Assembly: GCF_018364065.1 (NCBI RefSeq)
Contig: NZ_JAGZMO010000001.1
Location: 186,001-250,000 of the forward strand
Direction: 5' to 3'
DNA: 64,000 nucleotides
Source of the DNA: Veillonella sp.
Lineage (GTDB): Bacteria > Bacillota > Negativicutes > Veillonellales > Veillonellaceae
Below are positions 59,467 through 64,000 of the stretch, piece by piece (position 1 is the stretch's first letter; every line of letters begins with the position of its first letter). The notes under the pieces were generated by a model, which did not search any database, was not told the DNA's origin, and worked only from the letters and a program-made list of their open reading frames with translations. The position numbers were made by a program, and so were the translations under genes.

Positions 59467-60442
59467 TATTAAATAACGACGCCCCATACGCTACACCGGT
59501 TGCGTTATCAGAGCTGTATTTCGGGTCGGCGAAATGGAGTTGTACGCCTTCTTTGACACCATAATCACATAGTGCCTGGCGCAAATAGTAATTGCACATA
59601 ACACCGCCAACGGCGATTAAGTGTTCCGCCCGCTTCTGTTTATTATAATATGTTAAAAACTTAACGATAGACTGACTGATGCAACGGAATACGGCCAAAC
59701 CCAATTCAGCCGGCTCGTATTCACCGCGTTCCAGGCGTCGAACAGCTTCACTGCATGGTCCGCCAAAGCTCATCTGTCCCGCCTTAACGGCTACAGGGAG
59801 GGGGTTATCCAACGGTGCTTCTTCCCATCGTTTCGCATGGGGATACGCATTGCGCACCAACGTTTCCAAATGTGGGCCTGCGGGGAACTGCAATCCCAGA
59901 GCTACGCCCATACGGTCTACAAACTGACCGCCGTGAAGGTCGATGGATCCGCTGATGAGTGTAGCTGTAAATAGCTCATCACCCTGCGGTTCACAGTACA
60001 GAAGTTCTGTAGTACCGCCGGACACATGAAGGCTGTAAAATGGCTCCTGTAATAAGCCGCCTAAGTCACGTACAGCGGCTAAAATATGATTCTCCTGGTG
60101 AGAAAATTCGTAAAGGGGCACCTGTAACGCATGTGACAGGCTTCGTCCCATGCCATGGCCCACCAGGAAGGCTGGCATGTACGAATCTTCTTCGCGACGC
60201 GGAAACGCGCTCACACCGATGCCCTCTATGGCATACGCATCTAACGGCAATGTTTCAATAAGTTCAGGCAAGGCGCGAGTATGTTGAAATACCATTTCCG
60301 ACTGCTGCAAACCGCGGCGGCCGGGTTTAACCTTCAGTAAACGTCGGGATTCCGCCAACAATTCTCCCTCTTCGCCGACCAAGGCGCAGGATGTAGTATA
60401 ACAACTGGTATCAATGCCTAAAAAAGCAACTTTCTTATCCAT
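59447..60442 (-). CDS. TsaD/Kae1-like paralogue (peptidase M22 family)
   Basis: A 331-residue ASKHA-fold protein related to TsaD but clearly distinct from the tsaD at 27586. It begins FLGIDTSCYTTSCALV, has the metal-type HQENH motif in place of HMEGH, then SGGTTELLYC, a region GGQFVDRMGVALGLQFPAGP and AVGGVMCNYYLRQAL. Such second copies near xseA and nusB occur in many Clostridia and Negativicutes (from memory). Their function is not established, and they do not replace TsaD. It lies 11 bases after nusB. Confidence 0.85.
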   Translation of the reverse strand: MDKKVAFLGIDTSCYTTSCALVGEEGELLAESRRLLKVKPGRRGLQQSEMVFQHTRALPELIETLPLDAYAIEGIGVSAFPRREEDSYMPAFLVGHGMGRSLSHALQVPLYEFSHQENHILAAVRDLGGLLQEPFYSLHVSGGTTELLYCEPQGDELFTATLISGSIDLHGGQFVDRMGVALGLQFPAGPHLETLVRNAYPHAKRWEEAPLDNPLPVAVKAGQMSFGGPCSEAVRRLERGEYEPAELGLAVFRCISQSIVKFLTYYNKQKRAEHLIAVGGVMCNYYLRQALCDYGVKEGVQLHFADPKYSSDNATGVAYGASLFNKKAILP

Positions 60443-60453
60443 AGTTACTCCGC

Positions 60454-60873
60454 TTAGGCGTTAGCGCCGCTTTTATGTTCCTTGCTGATTACGTCCAATA
60501 CGGCATTGACGAACTTATAGCTCTTGTCGGCGCCATATTCTTTTACAAGCTGAATCGCTTCGTTAATAACGATGCCCGCTTCCACAGGTTCCGGAGCGTA
60601 TACCATTTCCCAAGTGGCCAAGCGCAACACATTGCGTTCCACAGCGCCTAAATGAGCGATTTTACGCTTTGGCGAATGACTTTGCAACAAGGCGTCAATA
60701 GCTTCTAAATTCGCTTTAGTTCCGTCAATGATGGCGTTGGCATAGGCAATATCCAAGGCGCCGAAATCATCTGTCGGAATAGGAGTTGATTCTTCTCCCT
60801 TATGAAATTCCAATGCATATAGAGTTTGAAATGCATATACTCTAGCTAAACGACGATTACGATTCTGTTTCAT
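60454..60873 (-). CDS. nusB: Transcription antitermination factor NusB
   Basis: A 139-residue all-helical RNA-binding factor for rRNA operon antitermination. It has RRLARVYAFQTLYALEFH at the start and ERNVLRLATWEMV, IVINEAIQLVKEYGADKSYKFVNAVLD, the canonical C-terminal half. The start overlaps the upstream Asp23 gene by 17 bases. Confidence 0.96.
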   Translation of the reverse strand: MKQNRNRRLARVYAFQTLYALEFHKGEESTPIPTDDFGALDIAYANAIIDGTKANLEAIDALLQSHSPKRKIAHLGAVERNVLRLATWEMVYAPEPVEAGIVINEAIQLVKEYGADKSYKFVNAVLDVISKEHKSGANA

Positions 60874-61264
60874 TCTTTGTCTCCTCTGCCACCTGATCGG
60901 GTCCTATAATATGTTCAAAGTGAACATCAATTCTTACATCCGGTATATCCAGCATGCGCTTTAATTCCGCTTTTATTTTCTGTCTGATTTCTTTCGCCAT
61001 ATCCATTAAGCTGTACCCGTAAAGTACATTCAAGTAAAGGTTAATTTCCAGGCCTTCTTTTCGATGTCTTACGTTCATGCCCGGCAAGCTCTTCTGACCG
61101 AAGTTTCGAGCAATGCCGTTTACAACGCCGTAATAAAAGTTGCTGTTCAACGAGTGATAGCCCGGTGTTTCCGTAACCACATGTGTGGCAATCTGTAAAA
61201 TCACATCGTCCGACACTTGCACTTTAACGGCTGTATCCGTATTTTTCTTATTTGTTTGGTCCAT
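60857..61264 (-). CDS. Asp23/Gls24 family envelope stress protein, copy 2
   Basis: A 135-residue protein with the Asp23 core: VSDDVILQIATHVVTETPGY, GLEINLYLNVLYGYSL and LDIPDVRIDVHFEHI. Members are small cytosolic or membrane-associated proteins linked to cell-envelope homeostasis; the copy next to nusB is often called YqhY and is linked to lipid synthesis. The C-terminus is acidic. It touches the first copy: the stop of one is adjacent to the start of the other. Confidence 0.88.
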   Translation of the reverse strand: MDQTNKKNTDTAVKVQVSDDVILQIATHVVTETPGYHSLNSNFYYGVVNGIARNFGQKSLPGMNVRHRKEGLEINLYLNVLYGYSLMDMAKEIRQKIKAELKRMLDIPDVRIDVHFEHIIGPDQVAEETKNETES

Positions 61265-61659
61265 TATTTACCTCTCTCCCTTACACCGCCCATAGGAGTA
61301 AATATGTCTTCAAACACAATTTCCTGTACATAAATATTAACAGCTTCCACAACGGAACCGGTTAATTCCACGATACCCGACTTTACATGTTCCTGCACAC
61401 GAAGAGCCACATCGGGAATGCGGTATCCGTACTGCGCCACCACATACAAATCAATAATGAGGCTTTGATCTTCACTGCGGCTGATGCGCACGCCTTCCCA
61501 TTGATTCTTAATGCCCACCAGATTGGCGATATCATCACCCGCCGTGGTGCTCATAGAGCTGATTCCGCGCACTTCAAGAGCGCGCAAAGCGGCTATCGTC
61601 GTATACACAGAATCACTGATTTTTGTTGCACCATCAAAGAAAGAACTTTTATCACTCAT
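61264..61659 (-). CDS. Asp23/Gls24 family envelope stress protein, copy 1
   Basis: A 131-residue divergent Asp23-domain protein: KISDSVYTTIAALRALEVRG, LIIDLYVVAQYGYRIPDVALRVQE and VEAVNIYVQEIVFE. It is followed immediately by the second copy, so the pair may form a heteromer. The start at 61659 has AGAGGTGG upstream; an in-frame ATG at 61680 would place this site inside the gene. Confidence 0.85.
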   Translation of the reverse strand: MSDKSSFFDGATKISDSVYTTIAALRALEVRGISSMSTTAGDDIANLVGIKNQWEGVRISRSEDQSLIIDLYVVAQYGYRIPDVALRVQEHVKSGIVELTGSVVEAVNIYVQEIVFEDIFTPMGGVRERGK

Positions 61660-61687
61660 AGCAGGCCACCTCTCAGACATAAGTATA

Positions 61688-61731
61688 AAAGCATTTGCCT
61701 ACAACGATTGCGCGTCAGAGACAAATGCTTT
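61688..61731 (-). terminator. Weak hairpin after efp
   Basis: aaagcatttg and caaatgcttt form a perfect 10-pair stem with a 24-base loop and a short T-run on the minus strand. It may only partly terminate, since the Asp23 genes follow closely. Confidence 0.5.
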
Positions 61732-61746
61732 ACAAGTTAAATTTAA

Positions 61747-62304
61747 TTACGCACGTTCGATGTACTGACCGGTACGAGTATCAATGCGAAGAACATCGTC
61801 AACTTCGATGAATAAAGGTACTTTTACTACATAGCCGGTTTCCAATGTAGCCGGTTTGTTACCGCCTGTAGCAGTATCGCCGCGGATGCCAGGGTCAGTT
61901 TCAACTACGCGAAGCTCTACAGCAACAGGTAAATCGATACCGATAACGATGCCTTGGAAGAACATAATGCTTACTTCCATATTTTCAAGAAGGAAGTTTT
62001 TAGCGTCGCCCAATTGTTCTTGGTTCAATTCTACTTGATCGTAAGTTTCATTGTCCATGAATGTATAAGCTCCGTCAGCTTCGTATAAGTATTGCATACG
62101 ACGACGGTCAACATGTGCTTTAGGCACTTTTTCACCGGCATTGAAAGTACGTTCAACAACAGCGCCTGTTTGCAAGTTCTTTAATTTACAACGCACAAAG
62201 GCGGCACCTTTACCTGGTTTTACGTGTTGGAAGTCTACAACTTGCCACACGTTACCATCGAGCTCAATTGTTACGCCCGGGCGAAAATCATTACTAGAAA
62301 TCAT
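61747..62304 (-). CDS. efp: Translation elongation factor P
   Basis: A 185-residue tRNA-mimic that relieves ribosome stalling at proline stretches. It begins MISSNDFRPGVTIELDGNVW; the modifiable lysine is Lys32 at the loop tip in KPGKGAAFVR, and the C-terminal signature is RGDTATGGNKPATLETGYVV. It is 15 bases after the peptidase gene, the standard Firmicutes pair. Confidence 0.97.
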   Translation of the reverse strand: MISSNDFRPGVTIELDGNVWQVVDFQHVKPGKGAAFVRCKLKNLQTGAVVERTFNAGEKVPKAHVDRRRMQYLYEADGAYTFMDNETYDQVELNQEQLGDAKNFLLENMEVSIMFFQGIVIGIDLPVAVELRVVETDPGIRGDTATGGNKPATLETGYVVKVPLFIEVDDVLRIDTRTGQYIERA

Positions 62305-62319
62305 TTAAAATCCCTCCGT

Positions 62320-63429
62320 TTAACCTTTTACTTCTATTAATTCCTTAGTGGTGTGAGTGATTATCTCACAGCCATTATCGGTAACAATAACTGTATCTTC
62401 GATGCGAAGACCACAATCGCCGTCATTGAACTTGTCAATGGCATGACAACCTTCCAAATAGATACCCGGTTCCACCGTAATAATCATATTCGGTTCCAAT
62501 ACTGTGTCAGACTTCGGTGACGCCACCGGTTCTTCGTGAATATCAAGACCTACGCCGTGGCCTGTACCATGCTGGTACACCAAGTCTTTCAAGTCTTCCC
62601 GCGCCTTAAAATTAGCGCGACACGCTTCATCTAAATCACGGCCTGTAATGCCCGCTTTCACGGCTTTGACGCCGTTCATCTGCGATTCCAGGATCGTATT
62701 ATACAAGAATTTCTGGAACTCCGATGCTGTGCCCATTACAATCGTACGGGTCATATCGGAATGATATCCTTTATACACGCTGCCGAAGTCAAATGTGACG
62801 AAATCGCCGTCTTCAATGACTTTATCGGACGCTACACCATGAGGCATGTTGGAGCGAATACCGGAAGCTACAATCGTTTTAAATGAAGGTTCTTCGGAAC
62901 CGCGATCCATCATTTCCTTTTCAAGAATGATGCGCGCTTCGTTTTCCGTCATACCCACTTTGAGCTGTTTCAGCATCGCTGCAAAGGCTTCGTCGGCAAT
63001 CTTCGCCGCATACCGCATCAATTCCAGTTCATCTTCACGCTTAACGGCGCGTACGGTGGCCAAGTTGACTGATTTGAATTCCTTAATATCTGTCAGTGCT
63101 TCGCTCATTTTTTTATACGTATCTACAGGCATGCTGTCGCCTTCAATAATACAAGTTGCAATAGGCGTACCGGAATCGTTGATTAATTCCTTGATAGTCT
63201 GCCAGATTGAATCTTTATATTGAATCACTTCATACCCTTCACACTGATTAGCAGCCTGAATGCGATAACGGCTGTCCGTAATCAAATAGGCATCTGTGCG
63301 GGTTATGAACGCAACGGCGGTTGTACCTGTAAATCCGGTGAAATATCTTAAGTTTGTTTCGCTGAGTATAATACTCGCATCGTAATTTTCGGCTTTTAAA
63401 AAGTCTTGTAAACGATGTAATCCATTCAT
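62320..63429 (-). CDS. pepP: M24-family Xaa-Pro aminopeptidase
   Basis: A 369-residue metallopeptidase removing N-terminal residues before proline. A creatinase-like N-domain (1-130) is followed by the pita-bread catalytic domain with metal ligands in FDFGSVYKGYHSDMTRT, HGTGHGVGLDIHEEP, VEPGIY and LRIEDTVIVT. A GGGAG site precedes the ATG. The gene name is a family-level label; specificity for dipeptides or longer substrates is not certain. Confidence 0.93.
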   Translation of the reverse strand: MNGLHRLQDFLKAENYDASIILSETNLRYFTGFTGTTAVAFITRTDAYLITDSRYRIQAANQCEGYEVIQYKDSIWQTIKELINDSGTPIATCIIEGDSMPVDTYKKMSEALTDIKEFKSVNLATVRAVKREDELELMRYAAKIADEAFAAMLKQLKVGMTENEARIILEKEMMDRGSEEPSFKTIVASGIRSNMPHGVASDKVIEDGDFVTFDFGSVYKGYHSDMTRTIVMGTASEFQKFLYNTILESQMNGVKAVKAGITGRDLDEACRANFKAREDLKDLVYQHGTGHGVGLDIHEEPVASPKSDTVLEPNMIITVEPGIYLEGCHAIDKFNDGDCGLRIEDTVIVTDNGCEIITHTTKELIEVKG

Positions 63430-63490
63430 AAAAAGACTCCCTTACCATTAAAATTTTTCATTTAATGATACCATAAAAACGGAATTTTGA

Positions 63491-64000
63491 CTATAACTTT
63501 TCATAGTCTTCCGGCAAAAGAATTGCATACTGACCTGTTTCTTCGATACCGGATAAATCAAAAGGCCCTACGGAAAGTCGTTTCAAATAGACCACTTCAC
63601 CGCCGGCCGCACCAATCATGCGCTTCACCTGATGATACTTGCCTTCCGTAACTGTGATCATGGCTGCATTACAAGAGCCTTCTAAAGGCTGTGCTCTATG
63701 GGCATCCTCTTCTTCAATGCGACTCAGCTCATCACCATCTATTTTACATGGTCCGTCACCGGCAATCTTACGCCACTCGTCGCCGTCACCCAACAATGTT
63801 AAATGGGCCGGTTTGCACTTAGTACCGTCGCCCAGCTCCATACCGGCCGCAATGCGGTCCAGTCCTTCTTCACTGAGTGTTCCGGTGTATTCCACGTAAT
63901 ATACCTTCTCTATTTCTTTTTTGCCATTTATAATGCGATGCGCCCAATTGCCGTCATTGGAAAGGAGCAAGAGCCCCTCAGTATCCTTATCCAGTCGTCC
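63491..64000 (-). CDS. RsuA/RluB-family pseudouridine synthase, C-terminal part
   Basis: The gene enters from the right edge; 169 codons are visible and the frame is open to base 64000. The catalytic motif GRLDKDTEGLLLLSND is at the edge. EKVYYVEYTG and the family motif EGKYHQVKRMIGAAGG follow. Between them an insert of about 30 residues rich in Glu and Asp (from GDGDEWRKIAGDG to HRAQPLEGS) exceeds the usual length. RsuA modifies U516 of 16S rRNA and RluB U2605 of 23S; which one this is cannot be told from the fragment. Confidence 0.9.
   Translation of the reverse strand, partial: GRLDKDTEGLLLLSNDGNWAHRIINGKKEIEKVYYVEYTGTLSEEGLDRIAAGMELGDGTKCKPAHLTLLGDGDEWRKIAGDGPCKIDGDELSRIEEEDAHRAQPLEGSCNAAMITVTEGKYHQVKRMIGAAGGEVVYLKRLSVGPFDLSGIEETGQYAILLPEDYEKL

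Overview
The window is a gene-dense stretch of a low-to-mid GC bacterial chromosome with ordinary Firmicutes-type housekeeping clusters. Gene order (priA-def-fmt-DUF116-rsmB-rlmN-prpC-prkC-rsgA-rpe; yicC-remA-gmk-rpoZ-coaBC; recN-argR-nadK-tlyA-ispA-xseBA; pepP-efp-Asp23-nusB), a SAM-I riboswitch on metK, a CIRCE element on groESL and a large FAD/Fe-S D-lactate dehydrogenase-type enzyme suggest a member of the Negativicutes, most likely Veillonella or a close relative. The genus is inferred from protein style and gene order; no rRNA is present to settle it.

Layout. 1-3173: end of coaD, a small coiled-coil protein, a 670-base gene-poor stretch with three terminator hairpins and a possible gene remnant, and rqcH on the minus strand. 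3438-19425: a long plus-strand run, first yicC to coaBC, then riboswitch-controlled metK, then the translation/cell-envelope signalling cluster from priA to rpe. 19634-24596: acpS, the NAD(P)HX repair enzyme, a metallo-beta-lactamase-fold lipoprotein, a cell-wall amidase and a GerMN lipoprotein. 24823-28626: thiL with the t6A set tsaE-tsaB-rimI-tsaD. 28762-31106: a HisKA_2 histidine kinase and an ANTAR response regulator. 31227-33281: groES-groEL. 33534-34881: a putative small membrane ORF overlapping lysA. 35227-40190: sufCBDSU. 40329-46665: a BFD-like Fe-S protein, a HAD phosphatase, a degenerate AdoMet-decarboxylase-family protein, the D-lactate dehydrogenase-like enzyme and an orphan tyrosine recombinase. 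46989-48346: a divergent SOS module (YneA-like LysM protein and lexA) with several LexA-type boxes. 48590-64000, all minus strand: dapB-asd-dapA; xseAB, ispA, a YuiD-like protein, tlyA, nadK, a nonsense-interrupted mnmM, argR and recN; a TsaD paralogue, nusB, two Asp23 proteins, efp, a proline peptidase and the end of an RsuA-type pseudouridine synthase.

How it fits together. Most genes are core: translation quality control, formyl-Met processing, rRNA/tRNA modification, Fe-S assembly, chaperones, lysine/diaminopimelate and CoA supply, and PASTA-kinase signalling. The points worth a second look are mostly small. They are a dif-like perfect palindrome sitting on the promoter of the orphan tyrosine recombinase; an AdoMet-decarboxylase-family protein that lacks the pyruvoyl-forming serine and carries a basic tail; a single ochre codon splitting mnmM; terminator/competitor leader structures before sufC and dapB; a second TsaD-like protein; an acidic tail on peptide deformylase; and recurrent degenerate short tandem repeats (about 16-28 nt) in many intergenic gaps. 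No tRNA, rRNA, CRISPR array, prophage or insertion sequence was recognised.
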